A model generated the notes under the pieces. That model did no database searches. It was not told where the DNA came from and saw nothing but the letters and a program-made list of their open reading frames with translations. Made by a program: the position numbers and the translations under genes. A stretch of 64,000 nt of DNA from the NCBI GenBank assembly GCA_030512295.1, contig JAULSR010000002.1, positions 3,906,001 to 3,970,000 of the forward strand, written 5' to 3'. How positions within the stretch are numbered: position 1 is the first letter of the stretch; every line of letters starts with the position of its first letter. The DNA comes from Bombardia bombarda (lineage: Eukaryota > Ascomycota > Sordariomycetes > Sordariales > Lasiosphaeriaceae). Of this stretch, positions 1 to 12,154 are shown piece after piece.

Positions 1-271
1 TGCACCCTTAAGGAGGCGTGCGGCATGGCGGTCAAGGTTCTGAGCAAGACCATGGACTCGACCAAGTTGAGCAGCGAGAAGAGTGAGTACTTTCTTCCAC
101 TTCACAACTCGACAAAGAAACAATAGAGCTAACGAACAACCAGTTGAATTTGCGACGGTGGGCCAAACCAAGGACGGCAAGATCTACCATAGACTATGGA
201 GCGCCGACGAGATTACGGCGTTATTGAAGGAGCACGATTTGGCAAAGGACGAGAACGCGGAGGACAAGTAG
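1..271 (+). CDS. PRE9: 20S proteasome subunit alpha type-4 (alpha3), C-terminal part
   Basis: This is the last two exons of an alpha-type subunit of the 20S proteasome core, the ATP-dependent protein-degradation machine of cytosol and nucleus. The 5' part lies outside the window. Exon 1..82 is in frame 1, an intron at 83..143 (GTGAGT to CCAG) follows, and the last exon is 144..271. The joined peptide contains KVLSKTMDSTKLSSEK followed by IEFATV, which matches the C-terminal region of PSMA4/Pre9 (KVLNKTMD..KLS.EKVE.AT in the human protein). The acidic and lysine-rich tail KDENAEDK is normal for this subunit. The family assignment rests on about 70 residues but the motif is distinctive. The gene is convergent with the phosphatase gene that follows. 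Confidence 0.85.
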
Positions 272-640
272 AGAGCAGTCTGAGCAGCCAGCCATGTCAT
301 ACTCATACTGATAGAACGGATCGTGGCGGTGGAGACATTGGGTTTTGTTTCCAGCTCAGCGCCTCGTGTACTAATAAAAGACCCATCAAACAATGCAATG
401 CGATGCTGTAATGTCGTAAAAGACACCAAAACTCCGAGTCACATGTTCCCGTCATATACATACATACGTCCAAACTTCGTGCTACACATAAACCACCAAT
501 AACAGAAAACCATCCTATACACATCACAAAAACATAGCTCATGTTCAATACCATATTGTTATCGAGTCAAATGCTCATCAAGAGACCTATGGGAAGAAAA
601 CATCCAGATTAGCAATCCAATCAAAATCACAAGCAAAAAT
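272..640. other. Intergenic, convergent 3' flanks
   Basis: This interval lies between two convergent genes and presumably holds both 3' UTRs. I see no ORF worth calling, no RNA gene and no repeat. Confidence 0.6.
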
Positions 641-1959
641 TCAAAACCGATCCAGTTCGAACCCTACATTCTGCTGTTCCCCAAGCCCAACCCGCTCCTC
701 TTCGTCTCTGAGCCGGCCATATCGCGCGCTGGCCGCCTCCGCCGCAGGCGGGCCAGCATGCGGCTCGTCGCAGCGCGCGCTGCTGACCCGCGGCCAGTAC
801 CGCCGGTACGTCCAGTACGTGACGGTCCAGCCGAGCAAGGCGCCGATCGACACGTCGTAGACATCGTGCCTGTAGTCCTGGCAGCGGCTAATAGCAATCA
901 TGGTGGCGCCTAGCAGGGGGCCGAGGCATAAAAGGCCGCGCAGCAGGTCGCCGCGCACGAGCTTCTCCGTGTTCTCGATCATGCTGCTGCTGCTGCCGCC
1001 GCCACCGCCGCCAGCATTGCCGCTACCGGGACCGTAGGAAAAGATGCGCATCTGGCCCGTTAGGAACAGGCTGAGATAGCCCAGCCCGGCGAAGGAGAAG
1101 GAGCTGTGGCCTGAGGGGAAAGAGCGCCACCCGTCGTGCAGCCGGTGGTGGGCCGTCTCGGTGCACACGTCGATGGAGACGAGCACGTCGCGGGGGTCTT
1201 GGGCGCGGGCAGACAGCGCGCGAGCAGGTCGGGGCGGGGGCGGCCGACGGTGTTCTTTATGATGTCGGTGAGGAGGGAGGTGAGGATCAGGGCGATGAGG
1301 AGGCCGAGAAGGGAGACGTGATGCTTGTGTGCCGAGGCGCCCGTCGCAAGGTTGCAGACGAGCATGAAGATGAGGGGGGTGAGGAGGGCGTAGGCGAAGC
1401 AGTATGCTGAATTGGGAGGCAAGGTTGGGGCTGTGGTTAGTGCTGGTGCTCGGGTAGGTAGGTGTGTATACTTAGGGGCAGATGTCATGCCAGGGGGTGA
1501 GGGGGGAAGGGGAGGCTTACAGACAGGCACTCGCTCGACCTCGGCGTGTGGGAAGGCGATGCGCAGGTCGTTGAGAGAAAACAGACGGTGGAAGGGCTCG
1601 ACGAAGAATTGTATCTGGGGTGATATTGTTAGCTTCATGGTGTCCCTTCCATGCAGCCATCATCGAGCAGGGGAGACATACGATAAAGTAGCTGGTTAAG
1701 AGCAGGGCAAAGCCGATATAATCCGAGGCATAGGATCTCTGCGGGAGGGCATCTTGTCAGTATGCCATTCGTCGAAATGCGCAGCTAGGTGGGGAGGAGG
1801 CTCTGTGCGACACTCAAGCCAAAGACGTACATGCCAGAACCTCGAGACGGATCCAAGCAGGGCGCTGCTCCTCGAGCCTCCATCGCCGCTTCCGTTGTTT
1901 CCGTTTCCACCGCTGCTGTTCGCGCCTCGAAACGAACTGTTGACCCGCGGGGGTGCCAT
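641..1959 (-). CDS. Lipid phosphate phosphatase, PAP2 superfamily (DPP1/LPP-like), one-base frame break
   Basis: Integral membrane phosphatase predicted to dephosphorylate diacylglycerol pyrophosphate, phosphatidate and related lipids. Exons on the minus strand: 1831..1959, 1682..1738, 1521..1614, 641..1406, with introns of 92, 67 and 114 bp, all GT-AG and phase-consistent. All three PAP2 motifs are present: KNTVGRPRP (about residues 144-152), FPSGHSS (about 190-196) and SRCQDYRHDVYD with the catalytic His. Hydrophobic segments alternate as in six-span LPPs, and the model is about 348 aa, normal for the family. The frame breaks once inside exon 4, between CLPAPKTP and RDVLVSID, at a run of five G at 1192-1196. 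One extra base there restores the reading frame, and the protein is continuous on both sides, so an intron cannot explain it. It is either a sequencing undercall or a recent pseudogenising indel. The N-terminus is low in confidence because the first 40 residues are Gly/Ser/Asn-rich. Confidence 0.8.
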
Positions 1960-2829
1960 TGCGGAGAGTCACCGCCGTCGGATCGACTTGAAGATGCTCC
2001 AAAGCATTGGAGTATCGGTGTGTGTTGAAGCTTCGGGGTGGGTGGTTTGCTGCGTTGTCAAGTCCAGTGCCGAGGACGGGAGGGCTCAATGCAAACACCT
2101 ACAGGCGGGCAGGTGGTACTTTGCAGGTACCTACGTACCCTCGTGTGCCTCTGGCCTCAAGACGGAAGCTCGAGTCGATCCACTGGACCATCCAGGAGCC
2201 AGTGGTCCGGGTTCCCTGTGGCGCTAGCGGCTGCACTAGCCCGGTTGTGGATCCCTTCCCCAGAGTGCCGCGCTCAGGCACTTGAAGCAGGGCGCTCAGC
2301 TTTGATTGGCTGGAGAGATACAGGGGAGCAGCAGAGGGCTCCTTCTCCCTCAACGACTTTCCAACCACCATCCCTTTTGGTCCACGATAAGTTTTACATC
2401 CCTTCAACTTAACACAGAGTGTCTAATTTCAATGCAGCGATCGTCCAAAATCCCTTGACAGGCGAGCACAGCTTTAATAAAAAGAAAAGTGCAACAGGCG
2501 ATTATACGCCCCCTTCACCCCTTTCTTAGTATTGGTTCCTTTCTTTGCCTTAACTGCTGTATATGTGCCTGTGCGAGAAGCTGTCTGTCTCATGAGGGAC
2601 AGCTAGTCAATTACGGCACCGGGCAAGAAGTGCAGCCGCGCCCCTTCTCCGTGCAGATAGTCAATATAATTTATAATTCAAGACCATCCGAGATTATTTC
2701 AATCCCTTTCTTGCTCATCTTCCACAACGGCGATTTCTATAAGGTCTGGAAGCCTCGCTCCGATAACTCGAGTCCGCTTGAGACTGCTGTGGAAAAGGCA
2801 GGCTTTACATTTCTTTCCTTCGTCCAAAT
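1960..2829. promoter_or_regulatory. Divergent upstream region of the phosphatase and secreted-protein genes
   Basis: The 870-bp interval lies between two divergent starts and must contain both promoters. Several short overlapping ORFs are present but none has protein-like composition. I see no clear TATA box or repeat. Confidence 0.4.
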
Positions 2830-4293
2830 ATGCCCTCTTCTAGGCCATTGCTCGCAGCGTTGCTAGCGCTTGCGATTCCTGCACAAGCCATCGGTCGTTT
2901 TGCAGGGCTCGCTGCTAGAGATGCCGACTGCTGCCCATGCCAACTGCCACCACCAAGAGTCACAGTCACAGCTCCTGTACTCCCAGCACCTCTCTCAATT
3001 CAAACAGTAACTGTCACCCATCCTGGTTGGGGCGTACCACCGCCATGGGAAGGACCTCCTCCTCCTCTTCCTCCTTCCCCCCCTTCTCCTCAGCCCATCC
3101 CCGCTTCAACACAAGCACCTGCGCCGGTCTCCTACAAGACAGTGTATATCAGCAAAGAAAACACCGTCCCTGCCTCGACGGTTACTCTCACCAAGACCCA
3201 AACACACTCAGCAAAGACTTTCTTCCTGACGGTGACGGCAAGCAACACCCACTCTGCAGATCATGTCGTTTCAGCGCCGTCGACTGTTGCAGCTGGACCA
3301 AAAAGTGATGCGACCCCAGAGTGGCGTGACCCTGTGGATTTGCCGTGGGCTCACCACTCCCACGGTCCGCCGCCATTAACACACTCTCTTTCGCCGCATC
3401 CAGAGCCATCATCTCACGCGGAGCCCAGTCATCCATCAAAGTCTGAATCTTCATCACATCACCTCCCCGAAGCCTCTCCACTCCCATGTTCAGAGACCGA
3501 ATCTTCTTGGCAAATCGCTGAGCCCTCCTGGCTTCCCTGTCCAGAGGCCGAGCCATCCTCCCATGCTACAGCTGAGGCCTCACTACAACCCAAAATTTTG
3601 TCCTCATATTCCTCATCGTCCGCAGACGCCACTCTCCCAGCATCATCCAAAATACCGCCAAGCGGATTTCACTGCCACCCCAATGGAGAATGCCACCCAA
3701 ACAAGCCAGCATCACCAACGACGACAGCAATGGCTCATCAAACAGCCGCAGTGACAAACTACACCGACAAGAAACCAAGCATCACGACGCCCAGCATTCC
3801 AGCCTCCAGCAGCGAATGCGACGATGATGAAGACGCCCCTTTCACGACGCTGCTGACCATCTTCAGCACCGTCACGCATGTCATCCCTTCCTCAAGCGCC
3901 AGTGCTCACGCCAGCGCTGAAATAACATCATCGATACCGGACTCAATTCCAACCGAAATACCAAATTCAGCACCAAGCGCGATATCAAAATCGCTACCGA
4001 GCTCAATTCCAAGCCCATTACCCAGCTTCATACCCAGCTTCATACCAAGTTCAATACCAGGCTCCATACCGAGCCCCTCACCAAGCTCACTCGAGCATGA
4101 ACCTTCCCACCAGGAGTCTCACTCGCCCGAATCATCGGTGGCTGCTGAGCAACAAAGCACCAGCGAGGCAGCGACCCCCACAAGCCACCCCGCGTACGAG
4201 GGCAGCAACAGTTGGCGCGGCGGCGACGGCAAGCCACCTGCGGGTTTTCCTTGGTGGGCGGCGGCACATGGGCCACCACCTCACCAGTGGTAG
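2830..4293 (+). CDS. Secreted Pro/Ser/Thr-rich protein, mucin-like
   Basis: Single-exon ORF of 487 aa. The N-terminus (MPSSRPLLAALLALAIPAQA) is a good signal peptide, so the product is probably secreted or wall-bound. Residues 35-130 carry TVTVT-type Thr/Val strings, typical of fungal wall and adhesin-like proteins, and a run of prolines. The middle is rich in Ser, His and Pro. Residues about 360-425 form a degenerate tandem repeat of the type SSIPSxIP (DNA about 3920-4100). The C-terminus is Gly/Pro/Trp-rich (PPAGFPWWAAAHGPPPHQW). I see no catalytic domain and no GPI-attachment tail. Many Ser/Thr suggest O-mannosylation. The long open frame and signal peptide support a real gene, but the function is unknown. 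Confidence 0.65.
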   Translation: MPSSRPLLAALLALAIPAQAIGRFAGLAARDADCCPCQLPPPRVTVTAPVLPAPLSIQTVTVTHPGWGVPPPWEGPPPPLPPSPPSPQPIPASTQAPAPVSYKTVYISKENTVPASTVTLTKTQTHSAKTFFLTVTASNTHSADHVVSAPSTVAAGPKSDATPEWRDPVDLPWAHHSHGPPPLTHSLSPHPEPSSHAEPSHPSKSESSSHHLPEASPLPCSETESSWQIAEPSWLPCPEAEPSSHATAEASLQPKILSSYSSSSADATLPASSKIPPSGFHCHPNGECHPNKPASPTTTAMAHQTAAVTNYTDKKPSITTPSIPASSSECDDDEDAPFTTLLTIFSTVTHVIPSSSASAHASAEITSSIPDSIPTEIPNSAPSAISKSLPSSIPSPLPSFIPSFIPSSIPGSIPSPSPSSLEHEPSHQESHSPESSVAAEQQSTSEAATPTSHPAYEGSNSWRGGDGKPPAGFPWWAAAHGPPPHQW

Positions 4294-5600
4294 AGTCTCG
4301 ATCACTGTTTATGCGACTGATGGGAACTCAGCTTCCGACAGCTGGAAACATTCGCTCAAGTTCAACTATATGTACTTTTAGGTAGACATCTTGTTGGAAA
4401 CCCTTTTCTTTGTTTGGATTAACGATGGAGATTAAAGACCAACGTCTGGTTTTGTTGGAGTTATGTGGTTGCAGTTTTTTGCAACCTCAAATACTCTTGG
4501 TTGTGTGTGTACCTATAAGGGTATAAGGGTGCTGATATTTCCCATGGTTATATATCAAGAATGCCGATAGCAATAGTAATGGACTAATATAATACCACTT
4601 GCTTTGAAACTCGAGTCGGTGCAACACATACAGTTACATATGTACTTCATGCAGTCCTGTAAGCGCGGACAAACACTTCAAAAATAAAGACGGGAGTCTG
4701 ATCAAATCATGGACATACTAAAAGGCACCTGGTATATACCTAAGTAAACTCGTGGGCAAATAATTACTTCAAAGTTCCTGATATCCGCATTCCCAACATC
4801 ACAGCATGCTACACATCTGCCTTCAACTTGGCACCTATTACACCAAGACTTCAATATCCCCACCTACCTCCCATCTCAACTTTTCATCATTTCATAATGG
4901 TATCAAGCCAGCTCGAACCGCCGTATCGGTCGACGCTTTTGAAGTGAAACACGAGTTGAAACAAAAGCCGGCTTCAGATAGCAAAACGATGTAAACGAAA
5001 GGCTCAAGAGAGCCCTAAAATGGATATAATTACCCGCCTATAAACTATATCAAACCCACAAATACAGATCAACAGAGACAAAGCAGCAAACGCAAGAGCA
5101 GAAAGTAATAATAGAAATCCATTATCATGAGGCTCCGAGAGGGAATAATAACAAGGCAAGTCCAGTAAACCAGTGAGATAGGAAAGAGAAAGATAAAAAA
5201 GAAACAAAAAAAGCCGAAAAACGAGATAATGCTGCTCCCATCCCATCCGTCCAGTCTCCTCCCGTATGCTTTGACCGACAAACAGACGGATAATATGTCC
5301 TCCCCTTTCAAAAAGAAAAAAAAAAGACACGAAAGAGAAAACGGCCGTTGGCTAAGTATGGCCTGCCCCTTTTCATCCCTTTTGTTGTTGCTGGTATTTT
5401 TGTGTGGCGAACGCTCTCATTTTGCATCATGTAATACTCATCCGGATCCCAATAACCTCAATAACCCTCCTGAAAGAATCCACGGCGTATAAAACTCCCC
5501 GCACGGCACCCTTTTATAAACAAAGTAAATACCCGAATCGCCTCCCTGGCCCTGATTGCAAAATGTCGAACCTGGTTATTTGAAAGCAAAAAGTGTTCAA
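4294..5600. other. Intergenic, AT-rich
   Basis: No convincing gene. The sequence is AT-richer than its neighbours, with short ORFs only and an A-rich tract near 5310-5325. It probably holds the 3' UTRs of the secreted-protein gene and of the Cdc4 gene. Confidence 0.5.
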
Positions 5601-8600
5601 TCATGCCTCTTCAGCTATCAGTCGCTGAACTTCAGCCTCATTCAGCAGCTTGCGCTTGCCCAATTCCTCTGGCGGCTTGCCCTCGCGGACGGCTCCAAAG
5701 TCGAGAATCTGCAGGTTGGATTAGTATTGCTTGCCTATCAGACAGATGATGGTGAACCACCATTTACTCACCTCAACATAAGTCAAGTTACCCCTTTGCA
5801 CAGCCGCCACACAACGCCGCTGGTCAAACTTGACCTGCCACACGCCGCTCAAGTCCGTTAATAAGTCCTGGATGCACTCGCCCGTGTGGATATCCCACAT
5901 CTTGACTGTTTTCTCGCTGCCGGAAATGACCTTGCGCCCATCATGTTGAAAGCAGGTAATAGCTCCAGTATGTGCCATGAGAGTGTTTTTGCATTTCCCC
6001 GTCTCAGGATCCCATATCCGAAGCGTACTATCCGCCGCGGCAGACACCAGCCGCTCATCTCGCAGGTCCAACAGGCCCACGAGTAAGCTATGACCCTCCA
6101 GTGTGTACAAGCACGCTCCGGTATCCAAATCCCAGATCTTCACCAACGAGTCCATGGAGCCCGAGATGCAGCGATTCCGCTTCGGGTCGAGCACAACCGA
6201 GTACACCTTTTGTGAGTGACCATTGAGGACATGCAGCTGTTCGCCGGTGCTGATGCGCCAGACTCGGACTGTGGTGTCGTAGCTGCCAGAGACGAGAATA
6301 TCTTGATGGGCCGAAATCGCCCGGACCGAATGTGTGTGACCTGCCAGGATGCGTATAAAGTACGGGCACTGGTCGTCCTGAGCTGGAGGGCCTGTCTGGA
6401 TGTAGCGACGGGCGCCAACCTCAGGGAGTCGCCAGACACGCAGTTGACTGTCTCTTGAGCCGGTAATGATGAGGGGCTTGGGCGGCATCTTGACGGCCTT
6501 GCCATCTACTACCTTACCAGTGTCTGACGGCATCAAGATCTGGAGACAGCGCACAGTAGAAGTATGACCGAAGAAGGTTTGTGTGCAGATACCTTTTTGA
6601 ATATCCCACACGCGGACGGAGCGGTCTGTACTCCCAGAAACCAGCGTGTTTCCTTCGTATTGCAGCGCCCAGACGCCACCCTCGTGGCCCTCAAGCTTGG
6701 TGCGTAGCTGTCCAGTCTTGGTGTCGTAGACGTGGATCAAGGTATCATCACTTCCCGTAATGATCTTGTCCTCGTCGAACTGCAAACAGGTAATGACGTG
6801 ACGAGGGTGGGCCGCAAAAGCAACGTGACCAGGCTTGACCTTGCCACTCGTCCAGTTCTGACGGATCATGTAATGTCTTCGGTAGAGCGACTTGAATAGA
6901 TGAAGTTTCCGAAGACTGGGCAGGCCGATTTGTGGATCGGGGACAGCAAGGAGAGCATCATTGGCAGATGAGTTGGGTCCCTCAGACTTATGAACCTTGG
7001 GTGCCGAGGGTGATCTCTCGTCTCTGATGTCTTGGGTGCCACTGGCACGTCGCTTAGCCCTGTCATTAATCTGGGTCAAACCACGCTTTCGCTTTGAGGT
7101 CCTCGTCTTTGGAAGAGACTCGGACTTCTCAGTCTTGACGTTTCGGAGGAGCTCGGATTCGCTGGAGGTCAGTCTGTTCTGTAGGCTCAAGTCAAGCTCG
7201 CAACCATCAGCTCCGACAGGATCCTGCCAACCCCACCCCTCGGCAATAGCTCTTTTTAGCTCGCCGGGGGGCAGTTCAAACCCATCACGGTCAAAGAGCT
7301 CCTTCCAACCTGTCTCGTTGCTGTCCACAATATTGCGCCACTGCTTCGAAACTTGTGCCGCGCGGCAGAGGTCGCGGTGATCGAGATAGGACAAGATATG
7401 GAGGCTTAGCTCAACGGGCAGCTGTCTGAGAAAGTCGCATTTCAACGCCGGGTTCACCACATCAGCAACCATGTGAAGTGTTTTCCGTGGACATCTCCGC
7501 AAGAACTGGTACATCATCCAAGACTTCATTTCGTTCGGCATGGCGTCAAAGCTCTCCATCATAGAGCGAGGGTCGGCAAAGTTGGCTTGGGGGACCATGG
7601 CACGGGAAATAGCTGCTTCATACTGGACTGGTGATAGATCAATCAAGCTGGAAAGTTGAAGATCGCCCTCCTCGGTTGTTTGGCTATCCTCTAGCCATCG
7701 TCTCCGGTCTGTACGAGCGACTTGTTGTTGAGAGAACTGCATGTCCTCTTCCTCTCCATCATCGTCAGCCGGACCAAGAAGCTGGGCAGCTGCGAGGGTC
7801 GGCGAGAGACGCGGGCTGGGTAGACTGGCATCCTGGGCCGCCACCGTATTGATTACTGGTCGCGGTTGGATTGTGCGCATGATATCATGAATGGACTCGT
7901 CTCCATCTCCAAAAGGCTGCAGGTCAGCATCGGTAATGGGAGGAGTGGCAACGTTGCTGAAAACGGTCTGGGACTCGCTAGGGCCGGACTCGCGGCATCG
8001 TAGGCTGATGTTGACTGGCTCGTGCCCGAATCGGCGCTGTCTATCGGTAAAGGTCTCAGTCGAGGTGGTCGATCGAGAGGAGCTGTAGCGATCTCCGAGG
8101 TATCTGGGGTTGCCAGGTATACAGACGTCTGTCGGGTCGTCCGGTCGGAATCCCTCCGTGCCCCGTGAGCTACAGCACGGCGCAGTTTATCAGAAGTTGC
8201 ATGAGTGGTGGTGTTATGCCTTGCAGTCCTCTGTGAGGTTCTGGGCGGTAGAGGGGTGTAGCTCGGAGAGGCGGTTTCTCTTGCACTGGACCGTCGAGAT
8301 CTTCGCGGGTTAGCGTCGACAAGGATATTAGAGGCATAATCGTGATGTGATGATCCGGCCAGAGGGCTTTCGACGCCTTGCTCGCATTTGACATTGCCGG
8401 CATAGTCGATGCTTTGTGATCGTCGAGTCTGGTATCACAGATATTAGCAACCCATCAACAGACAACAAATAGAACATGTATATGGCTTACCAGAGCATCC
8501 GCATCATCATCGTATGACCAAGGCTCGCCGTCATGCTGACCGAGGCCAAATGTGAACCTCCTGAGTTCAGGAGGAGTAGGCCGCGAAGCGAGTGGGTATT

Positions 8601-8832
8601 CCTTGGAATCGAGTAGGTGTAGGTCGCGCGGCTCGCGGATGTGGAGAGGGGGGTATGAACGTTTTGTCGTCGTGGTTGTCGTGATGGTTTTTGTCTCGAT
8701 GCACTCCTCAGCAAACTGCATCACACGGTGGTGCGGGACAGTCGCATCTTCCTCCCATGTCAGAGATACCCGCTGGCCGGATCGTGGACGCCGCGTTTCC
8801 ACGGCCTTGGTAGCCGTTGGAGAGGAGCTCAT
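5601..8832 (-). CDS. CDC4: F-box/WD40 protein, Cdc4 (Fbxw7) orthologue
   Basis: Substrate receptor of an SCF ubiquitin ligase that binds phosphorylated targets. Proposed exons (minus strand): 8491..8832, 8123..8428, 5772..7916, 5601..5708, about 966 aa. The first intron (8429..8490) and last intron (5709..5771) are clear GT-AG introns in phase. An F-box is visible (RQLPVELSLHILSYLDHRDL, about residues 380-400), followed by RHVITCLQFDEDKIITGSDD, which matches the first Cdc4/Fbxw7 blade, and then about eight WD40 repeats to the end. A basic patch (KRKRGL, AKRRAS) may be a nuclear signal. The join between exons 2 and 3 is uncertain: two frames are open around 7920-8120. A 206-bp intron (7917..8122, GTATAC to CTGCAG) solves the phase, but a one-base gap in the T4 run near 7959 would also do so. 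Long disordered N-terminus, as in other fungal Cdc4 proteins. Confidence 0.9.
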
Positions 8833-11800
8833 GCTCGACAGCGGTATGGGTTGAGTGGATGCGGAGGGTATACTCTGTGCTGACGTCGAGCGTCAGAGCA
8901 GGACGAAGAAGAAAGAAGTCGACGCTTGCGAAAGATGCAGCGGGCAGCGGGCAGCGAGCTGCGAGCTGCAGTTGGCAGAGGTTCCCTTTGGAGCGATCGG
9001 CGAGGCAACAGCACAAAGAGAGGCGGCGGAGAGAGTGCTTTCTTAGTAGGATCTCAAGCCAGACCGTGGTAGTGATGCAGAGGTTGTAGTGGTATCTTCA
9101 GAGGCCAACGCGTGCGTGCCAGCCAGCCACGACTCGTCACTCGTCAGATTCCCGGACTCACGCGTGTTCCCAGCCAGGATCCTCCACCAGTCGTATCGAA
9201 AGCCTAGGAATGCGATGGCATGGCTTCTCGCGGCGGTCGGAAAATCCAGCAGCCTTCCAGTTACGAGGTGAGGAAAGAGAAAGCAATGTGCAGACAGAGC
9301 GACACGGAAGGCAAAGAGGCACGGTGGTTTCGAGGAAACGGTGGTCAGTGGTGGTAAATGGAGGCGGTGCAGCAGCAGGCGGCGGGAGTGGGTTGCAGGT
9401 TGCCGGTGCGCGAGGGAACAAGCGTCGAAGCGTCGGTCAACAACGCACGCCTAAAACCGGGATCCGAGTCATAAAAAAAACCCCCCAAGTCAAGCTACGC
9501 ATGCACCTGCAGTCAACCTGGAGAAATGTCAAAATGTCGAGGGCTGATGGAATCGCCTTGGGCTATCCGGCGGCGGAGTCGACAACCCGATGGCTTTCCC
9601 TTTTGGCTGAGGACGGAGGTGCTGGATGCTGGATGCTGGATTCTGGCGGCACGGAGTAAGGTCACGATAACGTGGCTCGGTGGTCGGAGAGTGGCTCTTT
9701 CAGTGCGTGACAAGAGGGGTCTGTGCCACTGCAGGCTACGGCGGGTTTCCCACATTTGCCCAAGTTCCGTGTGCCGATGGCGACAAGGTCCACCCACCAG
9801 CCACACCTAGGGCGTCATATTTTTTTTGGTACCCCACCTAGCCCGATTTGGCTGGCTCGCTTGCTTGCTCTCCCTACGGATTAACAGAGGCACGTCCAAA
9901 TTTCTCAAGCGACCACCTAGACCCGGGTTCGCCGTTCGGTTCAGGGCCTTGATTACACAAGAGTTGCCCGCCCGTTGAAAATTTTACTGATGCAGTTTGT
10001 GGGCAGTCTGGGCCTCGGATGTGTGAATGGAATGTTTTACGGCGACCAATCCCTCAAAAAAATCTTCTCGCTCACATGGCCGGTCTCCACGCCTTTTCGC
10101 CGCGGCTCGCTTCATGGTCTTCGTCTCTGTCTTGCTGGTTAGGTTACGGGCCGTATCCGTCCCTACGTGCAGTATCACCGTTGACCCAATGACCCAGGTT
10201 GGGTCACCCAACAGTTGCCTGCCGCTGGTTGTGGTACGAAGTACGGTAGGTAGCGCCTCGGCAGGCAGAGGGAGAGACGGTTGGTAGCCTGACCAATTTG
10301 GACTAGCGCATTTTATCCCCTTTTGACGGGTATTTTACGGATACACCTTGCCTGCCCAGCTAAATTTGCTCTTGTTCAACGTGCTGTTCGTGACGCAAGT
10401 GAAAAAGACAGCCTAGAGGCCAAATGAATCCAGCTAGCTTTTCATGATGCAAAACCACCCTGATGAGAGACATTTACTGGGTGGTGGTCGTGTCTTTGTC
10501 CAAGCGTTCGCTCCCCGACTGCGATGAGACTCTGTATGACCGTAATGTACTCGGGTTCCGTGTCGATCCCACTGTTTTCTCGGTGCTTGATCACCGAGCT
10601 CAGTCTGGACTGGAACTATTGAGTGATGCAGCTGCATGCACTCTTTATCAGATCATCTTCTTTCCAGCGCAAGGAGATCAAACCACTGAACGACGACTTT
10701 CGACATCCAAACCTAGCCCTACCACGAATGTGTTATCATTGTCTCCATCATTTGTCCCCATCATGGATCCATGCCATGCACACCCGGCTTGACCTCTTCA
10801 GCGTGTCGGCCATTCCCAACGGCCCGCAGGCGGCGCGTCGTTGCCCACCGATCACGACCATGCGTGTCGTGAGTTTGTTATTACCCACAGGGACCAAAAG
10901 AGCACAAAAAGGGGGCGGCACTTATCTTAACGACGTAATCCTTTTCGTCCCAGTCTTCCCCAACCAACATTTTATTGCAGCTGTCTTTCCTGCTTCTGCA
11001 GTTCATTGCAGCGGGTCGGCGTCACCCATGCAGTCAGTTGCAGATCATGATCGCCAGGTCTGCACGGGCTTCACTTGGTGGCCAACCGACCTTACCGAAC
11101 CTCTGTATCAAATGCCGTTAGCTGTGGTGTTTGGCTCGGTTGCTCGAAGCCTCGAACATCAGTTGCAAGTTGGGTCTCGTCACTATCAGGGGCTCAAGTT
11201 TGTTTAGTCAGCCTAGTGTAAAAGCGTATCCAACTTCATAATGCCCCTTTGTCATGTCCAAAGAATGGTAATTATGGCACAACAAAGTATTGTAAAAGCA
11301 TGGAACGTTGTCGAATCAAGAGCAAATCATCAGAGAAAACAACGACAATGATAAGCTCAACTAATACAATAAGGCACTGATGCACAATCGTCAGATACAT
11401 TGCACAAATTTATTGATGTGCCAACCTATCTAACGCATGCCCCCATCTCATTATCTCTATACCATCCCGAAAGACGTCTTCTCCTTAAAACCCCAATTGC
11501 AGAACAAAATACCGCCATAGAAAAAAAGCCGCATATGCTTGAAACATTGCGAAAATAATACCGTTATCCCATCTCATTCATCTTCCAGCGAATACCCCAT
11601 CAACATGTGAAAATACACATGTATGTGATAGTTTTGCCCCTAAACCTAAAGAGAAACAAGGCCAAGCAAGGAGATGCACCATGGGACAATATAAAGAAAA
11701 CAAAAGCAACCAGATACCAACGATCCAGTAATAACAGCAAGCCTAACCCCAAGTGCTTGGTTCAGTGCCAAACAGTGTTTTCCTATCTCCGTTCTGAAAA

Positions 11801-12154
11801 TAAACAAACAAGGCTCCAGTATGAAAACCAACCAGTCCAAACCGGCTTGCTTAAGCCATGCGCCAAAGGAATATAATTAGAAACTAAGAGCTGTACGACT
11901 CACTTTTTCGACGAATAATACAATATAGAAGTAGGTGGTGTGTCGCAAATCGGAAAACCGCAAGATGCTAGATAATATACCCGGCTAGAATGGCCCACTG
12001 TTTCAACGAAATGAGGCGCCGAAAGCGCAAAAGGCGAGATCAAACATGAACAAAGCTTTTCGTACGGGAAATTTAAGTCGTCAAAGACAAGATCAAAAAG
12101 CCGACCAGTCAGCACCAGTCAGGAGCGCGGCGCGGTCAGCTATCTGAACGTGCT
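8833..12154. other. Long intergenic region without a supported gene
   Basis: About 3.3 kb between the start of the Cdc4 gene and the 3' end of the dynamin-like gene. The first part must be the Cdc4 promoter. The longest ORF (10623..11207, 194 aa, plus strand) has no signal, domain or composition that supports it. A short poly-A/poly-C junction lies near 9472-9487. Sequence from about 11220 to 12150 is AT-richer and probably includes the 3' UTR of the dynamin-like gene. I see no RNA gene or transposon. Confidence 0.45.

Noticed and set aside
5004..5330. Hydrophobic ORF (108 aa, minus strand) in the gap before the Cdc4 gene
   Set aside because: The hydrophobicity comes from A/T-rich sequence; no further gene signals.
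10623..11207. 194-aa ORF in the long gap
   Set aside because: No domain, signal, splice context or composition supports it; an ORF of this length is not unexpected in 3.3 kb.
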